Assembly: GCA_031253835.1 (NCBI GenBank)
Contig: JAIRVP010000055.1
Span: forward strand, 1 to 64,000
Reading direction: 5' to 3'
DNA from: Burkholderia sp.
GTDB lineage: Bacteria; Pseudomonadota; Gammaproteobacteria; Burkholderiales; Burkholderiaceae
DNA length: 64,000 nucleotides
How positions within the stretch are numbered: position 1 is the first letter of the stretch; each line of letters begins with the position of its first letter. The position numbers and the translations under genes are program-made. The notes beneath the pieces were generated by a model. That model saw only the letters and a list, made by a program, of their open reading frames with translations, did no database searches and was not told the DNA's origin. Positions 27,659 to 36,693 of the stretch are shown here, in pieces.

Positions 27659-28432
27659 TCAGACGGCGCTGGTCAGGCCGCCGTCGACGAACAGCGTCTG
27701 GCCGTTCACGAAATCGGACGCGGCCGATGCGAGGAAAATCGCCGCGCCGCACAGTTCGTCGACGCGCCCCCAGCGGCCGGCCGGCGTGCGCTTGCACAGC
27801 CAGTCCGAGAACGCCGCGTCGTCGACCAGCGCGCGATTCAGTTCGGTTTCGAAATAACCCGGCGCGAGGCCGTTCGCCTGGATGCCGTGGCGCGCCCAGT
27901 CGGCGCACATCCCTTTCGTCAGCATCCGCACCGCGCCCTTGGTCGCCGCATACGGCGCGATCGTCGGCCGTGCGAGCTCGCTCTGCACCGAGCAGATGTT
28001 GATGATCTTCCCCCGGCCGCGCGCGATCATGTGCCGCGCGACGGCCTGCGCGACGTTGAACACGCCGTCGAGGTTCACGCGCATCAACGCCTGCCAGTCG
28101 TCCGGTTCGAATGTGTCGAGCGGCGCGCGGCGCTGGATGCCCGCGTTGTTCACGAGGATGTCGATCGCGCCGACGCGCGCCTCGACATCGTCGATCGCGG
28201 CGCGCACCTGCGCGTGCTCGGTGACGTCGAACACCGCATGGTCGGCAGCAAAGCCTTCCTCGCGGAAATGGCGCGCGAGCGTCGCGGCCTTCTCCTCATT
28301 GCGATCGTTGATGACGATCGCGGCGCCGGCTTCCGCGAGCCCGCGGGCGAGCGTCAGCCCGATCCCGCGTCCGGAACCGGTAATCAATGCGCGGCGGCCG
28401 TCGAGGCGGAACCGGTCAAGCGCATGGGTCAT
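27659..28432 (-). CDS. idnO: gluconate 5-dehydrogenase (SDR)
   Basis: A 257-residue short-chain dehydrogenase matching gluconate 5-dehydrogenase (Gno/IdnO), which interconverts 5-ketogluconate and gluconate with NAD(P)H. The cofactor motif GSGRGIG is at 19-25, NNAG at 95-98, and the catalytic triad S148, Y161, K165. The ATG at 28432 follows GAGGAGACATCC. It is the first gene of the leftward operon, divergent from a LysR gene. The gluconate formed would enter via gntK and edd-eda. Confidence 0.85.
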   Translation of the reverse strand: MTHALDRFRLDGRRALITGSGRGIGLTLARGLAEAGAAIVINDRNEEKAATLARHFREEGFAADHAVFDVTEHAQVRAAIDDVEARVGAIDILVNNAGIQRRAPLDTFEPDDWQALMRVNLDGVFNVAQAVARHMIARGRGKIINICSVQSELARPTIAPYAATKGAVRMLTKGMCADWARHGIQANGLAPGYFETELNRALVDDAAFSDWLCKRTPAGRWGRVDELCGAAIFLASAASDFVNGQTLFVDGGLTSAV

Positions 28433-28543
28433 GGATGTCTCCTCGTGCCAGTCGAGCCGGCGGCCCGTCGCGGCCGGTCTCGCGTTGACGCTATCTTCGG
28501 CCCGCTGCCGGACACCGCGCCAATGGTTGTTTTTGATCCGGTT

Positions 28544-28558
28544 ATCATGAAATCTGAT
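28544..28558. promoter_or_regulatory. LysR-type box in the idnO / LysR spacer
   Basis: ATCATGAAATCTGAT has inverted ATCA/TGAT arms around seven bases and contains a T-N11-A pattern. It lies about 25 bp upstream of the LysR start and about 110 bp upstream of idnO, suiting dual control. Confidence 0.5.
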
Positions 28559-28583
28559 TACCGCCCACGGGTGCCCGCCGACC

Positions 28584-29474
28584 ATGGAACTCAAGCAATT
28601 GCGCGCCTTCGTCACGCTCGCGGAAGAGCTGCATTTCGGGCGCGCCGCGCAGCGCCTGTTCATCGTGCAGCCCGCGCTGAGCATGCAGATCAAGGCGCTC
28701 GAGGAAGAACTCGGTGCGCGCCTGTTCGAGCGCGACCGGCACAAGGTCGAACTGAGCGACACGGGGCGCGTGTTCCTGCCCGAGGCACGCGCCACGCTGC
28801 AGCAGGCCGCGCGCGCGGAGCAGATGGCGCGGCTGTCGAGCCGCGGCGAAATCGGCACGCTGCGCATCGCGTTCGTATCGTCGGTGCTGCCCACGCTGCT
28901 GCCGGCCGTGCTGCGCACGATGCGCGAGCGCTATCCGCTGATCACGCTCGAACTGAAGGACATGCCGACGCCCGACCAGATCGCCGCGCTGCGCGACCGG
29001 CGGATCGATTTCGGGATGATCCGGCTGCCGGCCGCGTATGCGGGCATCGACACGCGCGTGGTGCTCGAGGAAGGGTTCGTCGTCGCGCTGCCGCTCGACC
29101 ATCCGCTGGCCGCGCACGACGCGATTTCACCGGCCGCGCTGCGCGGCCAGCCCGCGTTCGTCCTCGCGCGCCGTTACGCGCCCGGTTTTCACGACGACAT
29201 GCTGCTTGCGCTGAGCCGCGCGGGCACGACGCTCGAGATTGCGCAGGAGTTCGGGGAATTCACGACGATGCTCGCGCTCGTCGCGGCGGGCATGGGGATC
29301 GGGCTGATCCCGGCGGAAGCGGCCAGCGCGCTGCCGCCGAACGTGCTCGCGCGGCCGCTCGACCTGGCCGGCCACCGCACCGGCATCGGCCTCGCGTGGA
29401 CCGATCTCGACAGCCCGCTGAAGCGTGCGTTCGTCGCCGCGCTCGAGCAGGTGGCGGCGGCATCGGGGCCATAA
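28584..29474 (+). CDS. LysR family transcriptional regulator
   Basis: A 296-residue LysR regulator. The winged helix-turn-helix begins MELKQLRAFVTLAEELHFGRAAQRL and belongs to the subgroup controlling aromatic and hydroxyacid pathways; the effector domain follows from about residue 90. It is divergent from the idonate/ketogluconate operon and is its probable activator, replacing the LacI-type IdnR of enteric bacteria. Its stop codon lies inside the U-tract of the gap terminator on the other strand. Confidence 0.86.
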   Translation: MELKQLRAFVTLAEELHFGRAAQRLFIVQPALSMQIKALEEELGARLFERDRHKVELSDTGRVFLPEARATLQQAARAEQMARLSSRGEIGTLRIAFVSSVLPTLLPAVLRTMRERYPLITLELKDMPTPDQIAALRDRRIDFGMIRLPAAYAGIDTRVVLEEGFVVALPLDHPLAAHDAISPAALRGQPAFVLARRYAPGFHDDMLLALSRAGTTLEIAQEFGEFTTMLALVAAGMGIGLIPAEAASALPPNVLARPLDLAGHRTGIGLAWTDLDSPLKRAFVAALEQVAAASGP

Positions 29475-29504
29475 AAAAGCCCGGCCGGAAAACCCGGCCG
29501 GGCT
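29472..29504 (-). terminator. intrinsic terminator of gap
   Basis: AGCCCGGCCGG (29478-29488) pairs with CCGGCCGGGCT (29494-29504) as an 11-bp stem with a five-base loop. On the minus strand it is followed by TTTTT (the end of the stem adds one more T), which overlaps the TAA stop of the convergent LysR gene. On the plus strand there is no U-tract. Confidence 0.85.
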
Positions 29505-29550
29505 CGTTCGCCGCGCGCACCGCCTCGCGGCGGCCGCGCAACGTGCGGGA

Positions 29551-30561
29551 TTACTTCGCGTTCGCGAATGCGACAGCCGTATCCAGCATGCGGTTCGAGA
29601 AACCCCACTCGTTGTCGTACCAGCTCGACACCTTCACGAGGCGGCCCGACACCTTGGTCAGCGTTGCGTCGAACGTCGACGAAGCCGGGTTGTGGTTGAA
29701 GTCGATCGACACCAGCGGTGCGTCGTTGTAGCCGAGGATGCCCTTCAGCGCGCCTTCCGATGCTTCCTTCATGATCGCGTTGACTTCCTCGACCGTCGTG
29801 TCGCGCTTCGCGATGAACGACAGGTCGACGACCGACACGTTGATCGTCGGGACGCGGATCGCGTAGCCGTCGAGCTTGCCGTTCAGTTCCGGCAGCACCA
29901 GGCCGACGGCCGAAGCAGCGCCCGTCTTCGTCGGGATCTGGCTGTGCGTGGCCGAACGCGCGCGGCGCAGGTCTTCGTGATAGACGTCCGTCAGCACCTG
30001 GTCGTTCGTGTACGCGTGGATCGTCGTCATCAGGCCGGTTTCGAGGCCGATCTTGTCGTTCAGCGGCTTGACGAGCGGCGCGAGGCAGTTCGTCGTGCAC
30101 GATGCGTTCGAGATGACGGTGTGCTCGGCCTTCAGCACGTTGTGGTTCACGCCGTAGACGATCGTGGCGTCGACATCCTTGCCGCCCGGCGCCGAGATGA
30201 TCACCTTCTTCGCGCCGCCCTTCAGGTGCGCGCTCGCCTTTTCCTTCGTCGTGAAGAAGCCCGTGCATTCCATCACGACGTCGACGCCCAGTTCGCCCCA
30301 CGGCAGTTCTGCCGGGTTGCGGTTCGCCAGCACGCGGATCTTGTCGCCGTTCACGACGAGGTAATCGCCGTCGACCGACACTTCGCCCGGGAACTTGCCG
30401 TGCGCGGTGTCGTACTGGGTCAGGTGCGCGTTGGTCTTCGCATCGCCCAGGTCGTTGATCGCGACGATCTCGAGATCGTGCTTCTTGCCGTTTTCATAGA
30501 ACGCGCGCAGCGTGTTGCGGCCGATACGGCCGTAGCCGTTGATTGCGACGCGAATCGTCAT
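29551..30561 (-). CDS. gap: glyceraldehyde-3-phosphate dehydrogenase
   Basis: Type I GAPDH, 336 residues, of glycolysis and gluconeogenesis. NAD-binding motif INGYGRIGR (7-15), active-site cysteine C155 in SNASCTTNC, and the NAD-selective ND at 36-37. It lies 88 bp after tkt, probably co-transcribed, and uses glyceraldehyde 3-phosphate made by the aldolases encoded elsewhere in the window. Confidence 0.97.
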   Translation of the reverse strand: MTIRVAINGYGRIGRNTLRAFYENGKKHDLEIVAINDLGDAKTNAHLTQYDTAHGKFPGEVSVDGDYLVVNGDKIRVLANRNPAELPWGELGVDVVMECTGFFTTKEKASAHLKGGAKKVIISAPGGKDVDATIVYGVNHNVLKAEHTVISNASCTTNCLAPLVKPLNDKIGLETGLMTTIHAYTNDQVLTDVYHEDLRRARSATHSQIPTKTGAASAVGLVLPELNGKLDGYAIRVPTINVSVVDLSFIAKRDTTVEEVNAIMKEASEGALKGILGYNDAPLVSIDFNHNPASSTFDATLTKVSGRLVKVSSWYDNEWGFSNRMLDTAVAFANAK

Positions 30562-30648
30562 GGTCTATCTCCTGATGGCTGAAAAAATTCGTTTCGTGCA
30601 GCTTCACGGTGCGACGCGCGCGAGGGGTGGCGCGCGTCGCGAATGCTT

Positions 30649-32676
30649 TTAGGCCAGCACGGCCTTCGCGGTCTCGACGACGTGCTCGACGGTGAAGCCG
30701 AAGTACTTGAACAGCACGCCGGCCGGCGCCGATTCGCCGAACGTGTCGATCCCGACGACGCCGCCTTCGAGGCCGACGTACTTGTGCCAGAAGCTCGTCA
30801 CGCCCGCTTCGATCGCGACGCGGCGCACGCCGTGCGGCAGCACGCGTTCGCGGTATTCGGCGTCCTGGCGGTCGAACACGTTGGTCGACGGCATCGACAC
30901 GACGCGGGCCGCGATGCCCTGCTGCGCGAGCGGCTCGACGGCCTTCATCGCGAGTTCCACTTCCGAGCCCGTCGCGATCAGGATGATCTTGCGCGCGACG
31001 ATCTCTTCGTCCCAGTCCTTCAGCACGTAACCGCCCTTCGCGATGTTCGCGATCTGCGCATCGGTACGCGGGTTGAACGCGAGGTTCTGGCGGCTGAAGA
31101 TCAGGCTCGACGGACGGTCTGCAGCGATCGCGTGCGTCCAGGCGACGGCCGTCTCGACCGTGTCGGCCGGACGCCACACGTCGTGGTTCGGGATCAGGCG
31201 CAGGCTCGACACGTGCTCGATCGACTGGTGCGTCGGGCCGTCTTCGCCGAGGCCGATCGAATCGTGCGTGAACACGAAGATCGACGGCACCTTCATCAGC
31301 GCGGCGACGCGCAGTGCGTTGCGGCTGTAGTCGGAGAACGTCAGGAACGTGCCGCCGAACGGCTTGTGGCCGCCGTGCAGCGCGAGGCCGTTGATCGCGG
31401 CGCTCATGCCGAATTCGCGCACGCCGTAGTTGATGTGGTTGCCCAGCGCGACGCCCGGGCCTTCCGGATTCGCGCGAACCGCCTTCGATGCCTTCCAGTT
31501 GGTCAGGTTCGAGCCGGTCAGGTCGGCCGAGCCGCCGAGCAATTCGGGCAGCGCGGCAGCCAGGCCTTCGATCGCCTGCTGCGACGCCTTGCGGGTCGCC
31601 ACCGTCTCGCCGCGCTCGTTCGCGCCGGCGATGATCGCTGCCGCCTTCTCGGCCCAGTCGGCCGGCAGCTGGTTGGCCATCCGGCGCTCGAATTCGGCGG
31701 CTTCTGCCGGGAACTTGGCGCGATAGGCAGCGAACGTCGCGTCCCATTCGGTTTCAGCGCGCTTGCCGGCTTCCTTCGCGTCCCATGCCGCGTAGACTTC
31801 CTGCGGAATGACGAACGGCTCCCACTTCCAGCCGAGCGCTTCGCGCGTCTTCGCGATTTCTTCCGCGCCGAGCGCCGCGCCGTGCACGTCGTGGCCGCCG
31901 GCCTTCGTGGCCGCGCCCTGGCCGATCACCGTCTTGCAGCAGATCAGCGTCGGCTTGTCCGACAGCTTCGCCTTCGCGATGGCCGCGTCGACTGCGTCGA
32001 CGTCATGGCCGTTCACGTGCGGGATCACGTTCCAGCCGTACGCTTCGAAGCGCTTCGGCGTGTCGTCGTGGAACCAGTTCACGACGTCGCCGTCGATCGA
32101 GATGCCGTTGTCGTCGTACAGCGCGATCAGCTTGTTCAGCTTCAGCGTGCCCGCGAGCGAGCAGGCTTCGTGCGAGATGCCTTCCATCAGGCAGCCGTCG
32201 CCGAGGAACACGTACGTGTGGTGATCGACGATCTTCGCGCCGTCGCGGTTGAACTCGTCGGCCATCAGCGCTTCGCCGAGCGCCATGCCGACCGCGTTCG
32301 CGAGGCCCTGGCCGAGCGGGCCGGTGGTCGTCTCGACACCCGGCGTGATCCCGTATTCCGGGTGGCCCGGCGTCTTCGAGTGCAGCTGGCGGAAGTTCTT
32401 CAGCTCTTCGATCGGCAGGTCGTAGCCGGTCAGGTGCAGCAGCGAGTACAGCAGCATCGAACCATGGCCGTTCGACAGCACGAAGCGGTCACGGTCGGAC
32501 CAGCGCGGGTTCGTCGGGTTGTGCTTCAGGTGGCGCGACCAGAGCGCGACGCCGATTTCGGCCATGCCCATCGGCATGCCGGGGTGGCCGGAGTTTGCTT
32601 GCTGGACGGCGTCCATCGCGAGCGCACGGATCGCGTTGGCCATCAGGGTGGTGGAGGCGGGAGACGAAGTCGTCAT
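30649..32676 (-). CDS. tkt: transketolase
   Basis: Thiamine-diphosphate enzyme of the pentose phosphate pathway, 675 residues. The ThDP/Mg motif GDGCLMEGISHEA and substrate segments SGHPGMPMGMAE and GPTHQSIEHVSSLR are present. The start at 32676 (MTTSSPASTTLMANAIRAL) is preferred over an in-frame ATG 45 bp upstream since the family begins close to ANAIR. It is divergent from speE and followed by gap. Confidence 0.97.
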   Translation of the reverse strand: MTTSSPASTTLMANAIRALAMDAVQQANSGHPGMPMGMAEIGVALWSRHLKHNPTNPRWSDRDRFVLSNGHGSMLLYSLLHLTGYDLPIEELKNFRQLHSKTPGHPEYGITPGVETTTGPLGQGLANAVGMALGEALMADEFNRDGAKIVDHHTYVFLGDGCLMEGISHEACSLAGTLKLNKLIALYDDNGISIDGDVVNWFHDDTPKRFEAYGWNVIPHVNGHDVDAVDAAIAKAKLSDKPTLICCKTVIGQGAATKAGGHDVHGAALGAEEIAKTREALGWKWEPFVIPQEVYAAWDAKEAGKRAETEWDATFAAYRAKFPAEAAEFERRMANQLPADWAEKAAAIIAGANERGETVATRKASQQAIEGLAAALPELLGGSADLTGSNLTNWKASKAVRANPEGPGVALGNHINYGVREFGMSAAINGLALHGGHKPFGGTFLTFSDYSRNALRVAALMKVPSIFVFTHDSIGLGEDGPTHQSIEHVSSLRLIPNHDVWRPADTVETAVAWTHAIAADRPSSLIFSRQNLAFNPRTDAQIANIAKGGYVLKDWDEEIVARKIILIATGSEVELAMKAVEPLAQQGIAARVVSMPSTNVFDRQDAEYRERVLPHGVRRVAIEAGVTSFWHKYVGLEGGVVGIDTFGESAPAGVLFKYFGFTVEHVVETAKAVLA

Positions 32677-32894
32677 GTCGAGTCCGGAGAACGAGTCGAG
32701 GAAACGGGGGCACGGTGGCATCCGGAAGCTCGAGCGTCAATCGTTCCCGGCGCGCGGTGCGGCGCCTGACGGACGCGAAGCGGACGGAGCCTACGGACGG
32801 GGCTGCAAAGCTCGTCATTTTAACAGATGGGCTGACATTTCCCTTGTCGGCGCGTAGTGTTCCGGCACGGTTTTCCGTCAAACCGCCCGCCTCC

Positions 32895-32900
32895 TATAAT
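32895..32900 (+). promoter_or_regulatory. -10 element of speE
   Basis: A perfect TATAAT at 32895-32900, 37 bp before the GTG start. No good -35 match was found upstream. It argues against the in-frame ATG at 32857, which would lie upstream of the transcription start. Confidence 0.5.
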
Positions 32901-32937
32901 TCAGACGTCGGAACTGACTGCCCCCAGTGGCCCGCCC

Positions 32938-33795
32938 GTGAGCACCACGCTTCTCTTTCACCCTACGCCCCACGCCACCTACGGCTTCCCGAATGCCCGG
33001 CGGCTCGCGCACGTCGCGTCCCCGCACCAGCAGATCGAAGTCTGGGAAACCCCGCAGCTCGGCCGCCTGTTCACGCTGGACGGCCGGCCGATGACGTCGG
33101 TCGGCGACGAGTACGTCTATCACGAGTGCATGACGCACCCGGCCGCGCTCGCGCACCCGTCGCCGAAGAAGGCGCTCGTGCTCGGCGGCGGCGACGGCGG
33201 CGCGGCACGCCAGTTGCTCAAGCACGCGTGCATCGAGCGGATCGTGATCGCGGAACTCGACGACGAGGTGGTCGGGATGGCGCGCCGCTATCTCGACGAC
33301 GTGCACCAGGGCGCGCTCGACGACCCGCGCGTCGAGGTCGTGATCGGCGACGCCGCACACTTCGTCGAATCGACCGTCGAGCATTTCGATCTCGTCGTGT
33401 TCGACCTCACGCCGCCCGATTCGCCGGCGGCCGGCCTCTATACGCGTGCGTTCTACGCGCGGCTCAAGCGCATTCTCACGCCGTGCGGCGCGATCTCGAT
33501 GCATCTCGGCTCGCCGGTGTTCCACGCAGCGCGCATCGCCGCGCTGCTCGACGACCTGCGCGCGAGCTTCGCGGTCGTCGATCCGTTGTCCGCGCACGTA
33601 CCGCTATACGGTTCGCAGTGGCTGATGGCGATCGCGAGCGATACGCTCGACGCGGCCGCGCTGTTCGCGCACGACATCGACGAACGGCTCGCGGCCCGCC
33701 GCGTCCACGGCCTGCGCTACTACGATGCGCGGCTGCATGCGTCCCTCTTTGCCCTGCCGTGCGCGCTGCGCGATACACTGGGCGTTCGCCGCTGA
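32938..33795 (+). CDS. speE: spermidine synthase-like polyamine aminopropyltransferase
   Basis: SpeE family, 285 residues from a GTG start. The SAM-type binding motif LGGGDGGAARQLL and the acidic FDLTPPDSPAAGLYT segment mark the aminopropyltransferase fold. It would transfer aminopropyl from decarboxylated S-adenosylmethionine to putrescine. No speD is nearby. The GTG at 32938 is chosen because a perfect -10 lies between it and the only upstream ATG; the protein then begins STTLLFHPTPHATYGFP, the family start. Confidence 0.85.
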   Translation: MSTTLLFHPTPHATYGFPNARRLAHVASPHQQIEVWETPQLGRLFTLDGRPMTSVGDEYVYHECMTHPAALAHPSPKKALVLGGGDGGAARQLLKHACIERIVIAELDDEVVGMARRYLDDVHQGALDDPRVEVVIGDAAHFVESTVEHFDLVVFDLTPPDSPAAGLYTRAFYARLKRILTPCGAISMHLGSPVFHAARIAALLDDLRASFAVVDPLSAHVPLYGSQWLMAIASDTLDAAALFAHDIDERLAARRVHGLRYYDARLHASLFALPCALRDTLGVRR

Positions 33796-33913
33796 GCGTC
33801 CGGTCGGCCGCATCGCTCCGTTTTTCCGTCGAGGTCCTGCATGGTTCGCCGTGCGAAACACGGAACAGGAACGACCCGGATGCCGCGCCACCCTGGTCCC
33901 ACAGGAGATTTTC

Positions 33914-34330
33914 ATGACCGATCCACGTCCGGCCAACGTGCCTTGGTTGACGCCCTACCTGGCCGTGCGCAACGCGCGCGCAGCCATCGATTTCTTCAAG
34001 GCCGCCTTCGGTTTCGAGCTGCGCGACCTGCACGACGAGGACGGCGCGATCATGCACGTCGAGATGAGCTACCGTGGCCAGCTGATCGTGATGTTCGCGC
34101 CCGAAGGCGCGTTCGGCTCGACCGCGCTCACGCCGAAAAGCGCGAACACGACCGCACCGCAATCGTTCTATCTGTATGTCGACGACGTCGACGCCACCTG
34201 GCAGCGCGCGCTCGACGCGGGCGCGAAATCGCTGAGCGCGCCGCAGGACCAGTTCTGGGGCGACCGCTTCGCGCAGATCGAGGATCTCGACGGCTACCGA
34301 TGGGCGCTTGGACACCGTCTCGACGCATGA
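33914..34330 (+). CDS. VOC family (glyoxalase/PhnB-like) protein
   Basis: A 138-residue vicinal oxygen chelate protein, single module, with two beta-alpha-beta-beta-beta units (PYLAVRNARAAIDFFKAAFG and FYLYVDDVDATWQRALDAGA). PhnB-like members are often of unknown function; the metal-ligand pattern (H49 in IMHVEM, an E late in the second unit) is partly kept. CAGGAGATTTTC precedes the ATG. Its stop overlaps the rsmE start, so the two are co-expressed. Confidence 0.8.
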   Translation: MTDPRPANVPWLTPYLAVRNARAAIDFFKAAFGFELRDLHDEDGAIMHVEMSYRGQLIVMFAPEGAFGSTALTPKSANTTAPQSFYLYVDDVDATWQRALDAGAKSLSAPQDQFWGDRFAQIEDLDGYRWALGHRLDA

Positions 34331-35115
34331 CCGACACCGCAACACGCATGAACGAAGCCACCACCACCGCGGCCGTGCCGCGCTTTTTCGTCGACGCCGC
34401 GTTGCGCGTCGACACCACGCTCGCGTTGCCGGCCGACGTCGCGCGCCACGCGCAGGTGCTGCGCCTGCAGCCCGGCGACGTGCTCGCACTGTTCGACGGC
34501 ACCGGCGGCCAGTACCGCGCGCGGCTCGCCGAGATCGACAAGCGCAGCGCGATCGCGCAGATCGAAACGTTCGAACCGGCCGAGGCCGAGCCGCCCTACC
34601 GCGTGACGCTCGCGCAAGGGATCGCCGGCGGCGACAAGATGGACTGGGTGATCGAGAAAGCCGTCGAGCTCGGCGTCGCGGCGGTCGTGCCGCTGTCGAC
34701 CGCGCGCGGCGTCGTGAAGCTGTCCGGCGAACGCGCGGACAAGCGCGTCGCGCACTGGCGCGGCGTCGTGCGTGCGTCGTGCGAACAGTGCGGACGCAAC
34801 CGTGTGCCCGACGTCGCGCCGGTCGCTGGCTTCCACGCGTGGCTCGATACGCTGCCGGCCGCACCGGCCGACGGCGAGTTGCGGCTGCTGCTGTCGCCGC
34901 GTGCGAGCATCCCGTTCGCGTCGCTGCCCGGCACGCCGCCCGCGGCCACCGTCACGCTGCTGATCGGTCCCGAAGGCGGGCTGTCGCCCGACGAGGAAAA
35001 CGCGGCACGGGCCCGCGGGTTCACCGCGCTGTCGCTCGGGCCGCGCGTGCTGCGCACCGAGACGGCCGGCGCGGCCGTGCTCGCGGCGCTCGCGGCACGC
35101 TGGGGCGGGTGGTGA
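34327..35115 (+). CDS. rsmE: 16S rRNA (uracil(1498)-N(3))-methyltransferase
   Basis: RsmE, a SPOUT-class methyltransferase, 262 residues. It methylates U1498 of 16S rRNA in assembled 30S subunits. The knot motifs GPEGGLSPDEE and LGPRVLRTETA near the C-terminus are clear, and the N-terminal PUA-like part has HAQVLRLQPGDVLALFDG. The start overlaps the VOC gene stop in ATGA; an alternative ATG lies seven codons downstream. Confidence 0.93.
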   Translation: MTDTATRMNEATTTAAVPRFFVDAALRVDTTLALPADVARHAQVLRLQPGDVLALFDGTGGQYRARLAEIDKRSAIAQIETFEPAEAEPPYRVTLAQGIAGGDKMDWVIEKAVELGVAAVVPLSTARGVVKLSGERADKRVAHWRGVVRASCEQCGRNRVPDVAPVAGFHAWLDTLPAAPADGELRLLLSPRASIPFASLPGTPPAATVTLLIGPEGGLSPDEENAARARGFTALSLGPRVLRTETAGAAVLAALAARWGGW

Positions 35116-35193
35116 CGAGCAGGGAGTGCCGCCGCGAGGCGGCGCGGCCCTTCCCCGCACGCACGCGACGCTGACGCCGCGGTTTATCGCACG

Positions 35194-35901
35194 TTACTTG
35201 TCGCTCGACGCGCCGTGCGGCATCGAATCGGACAACGCGTCGAGCACCGGCGTCAGCACGTCTCCCGGGCTACCGGTCGTCCAGCCGCCGTCCTTCAGGC
35301 TATAGATGTCGATCTTGCCCGTCACCGGGTGCGTCACCGGCGCATCGTCCAGCACCTGCGCGATGCCCGAGAAGATCGTCTTGAGCGACGCAAGGCGTGC
35401 CGCCTCGCTCTTCAGGCGCCGATTCGGCCCCAGCTTCGCCTCGAGCGCCTTCGCGCCCGGCCCTGCATCCGCCACGCGGCACGCGAATTCGACGGTCGCG
35501 ATCGTCTGGCCCTCGATGGCCGAATTCGGATGCAGCGACGACCCGGTCGTCCTGCATTCCGAGCGATTGAGCGCGCGCTGATAAGCGGCGGCCATGCTCT
35601 CGACCGACGGACGCAACGCGGCACTCGCCTTCGGCGGCATCGGCGCGAGGATCCCGTCGGCCATGTCCTTGCGCATCGACTCGCCCATCGTCGACAGCAC
35701 GCCGATGTCGAGCGCGTCCTTGCCGCTGTAGCTCGCGCGAACCGCGTCGTTGAATTCGCGGGCTTTCGACACGTCGCCGTTGACGAGTGCGCCGATGTAA
35801 AGGTCGACGGTCTGCTCGGGCGTCAGCGGCGCGGCATGCGCGGCGCCGGCCGCGACCAGCAGGGGCAGCACGACGGCACGTGCGGAACGGGAAATATTCA
35901 T
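35194..35901 (-). CDS. secreted or periplasmic hypothetical protein
   Basis: A 235-residue protein with a clean signal peptide (MNISRSARAVVLPLLVAAGAAHA, cleavage after AHA). The mature part has predicted helices, two cysteines (in SECRTTG and FACRVAD) that could form a disulfide, and no family I recognise. The C-terminus contains GKIDIYSLKDGGWTTG, suggesting a compact final domain. It stands alone, convergent with rsmE. Codon use is normal for the window, so it is a real gene. Confidence 0.75.
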   Translation of the reverse strand: MNISRSARAVVLPLLVAAGAAHAAPLTPEQTVDLYIGALVNGDVSKAREFNDAVRASYSGKDALDIGVLSTMGESMRKDMADGILAPMPPKASAALRPSVESMAAAYQRALNRSECRTTGSSLHPNSAIEGQTIATVEFACRVADAGPGAKALEAKLGPNRRLKSEAARLASLKTIFSGIAQVLDDAPVTHPVTGKIDIYSLKDGGWTTGSPGDVLTPVLDALSDSMPHGASSDK

Positions 35902-36053
35902 GGGAAGACAGCCCTCTCTCGATGGTTTGTTGTATGCACCCGATGCGGCGGCTGCCGCAGCCGGGCCGACCGGGATTGTCTCGAAAAATGGCGTCAGATG
36001 AAAGGCCGATGTCAGCAATCGACGTGCCGCACTGGTGCCTGCGCATCGCGCAG

Positions 36054-36082
36054 ACGCAAAAAAGCCCGCTCGAGGCGGGCTT
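36054..36082 (-). terminator. intrinsic terminator after the barstar-like gene
   Basis: AAGCCCGC (36062-36069) pairs with GCGGGCTT (36075-36082) around a TCGAG loop. On the minus strand the stem ends in a run of six T. It lies about 30 bp beyond the barstar-like stop codon. Confidence 0.85.
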
Positions 36083-36113
36083 CTTGCCGGATCGGCCGCG
36101 GGCCGGCGCGAGC

Positions 36114-36677
36114 TTACGCGAACGAGTAGAACACGCGGAACGCGACCTTGCGCTCGGCCCAGAATTCGGCCGCCTCGCGGAACACGTCGAGCAGCGTCTC
36201 GCGCCCTTCCTTGTCGAATTTCTGCGCGATCGGCAGCCCTTCGAGGACGATCACGAAACCGGGCTGCGCGCCGGCCTTCGCGACGAGGTCGGTCAGGCAG
36301 TCGTACAGCGCGTCGTAGTTCTTCCCGAAATGCTTCGGAAACAGGAACGATGTCGCGATCGTTTCCATCACTTCCTGCTTCGACTGCGCGGCGCCGCAAT
36401 ACGCGAACAGGAAGTGCTGGCCGAGCCGGCCGGCTTCGTCGGCGAGATCCTGCACGCGGAACGCGCGGATCGACTGCACGAGATTGGGTCGCACGGTCGT
36501 GAAAAGGCTCATAGGCTCCTCGTTCGATGAAAGCCCGGGCTCGGCTTCCTGTTGCTCCGGCGTGCCGCCAGCCTGCGCCGCCGCGTGCAATTGAATCACG
36601 CGCTGAAACAGATTGCCGTCGCCGGCCGCGAACAGTTCCGCCGCCGCCGTATCGTGCGCGTAGATGGAGTCGCTCAT
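36114..36677 (-). CDS. barstar-like ribonuclease inhibitor
   Basis: Cytoplasmic inhibitor of the barstar family. The segment FGKNYDALYDCLTDL matches barstar's FG-NLDALWD helix, and both aspartates known to contact barnase (barstar D35 and D39) are kept as D122 and D126; the tryptophan between them is tyrosine. From the ATG at 36677 the product is 187 residues with a 55-residue N-terminal extension of normal codon use. A second start at 36512, preceded by GAGGAGCCT, would give a 132-residue form nearer to barstar length. It begins 16 bp after the ribonuclease gene, in the same direction, so toxin and inhibitor are made together. Confidence 0.85.
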   Translation of the reverse strand: MSDSIYAHDTAAAELFAAGDGNLFQRVIQLHAAAQAGGTPEQQEAEPGLSSNEEPMSLFTTVRPNLVQSIRAFRVQDLADEAGRLGQHFLFAYCGAAQSKQEVMETIATSFLFPKHFGKNYDALYDCLTDLVAKAGAQPGFVIVLEGLPIAQKFDKEGRETLLDVFREAAEFWAERKVAFRVFYSFA

Positions 36678-36693
36678 GCCATTCGTCCCGAAG

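Noticed and set aside
35128..35143. GCCGCC/GGCGGC hairpin between rsmE and the convergent hypothetical gene
   Set aside because: Short stem without a U-tract; too weak to call a terminator in this GC-rich context.
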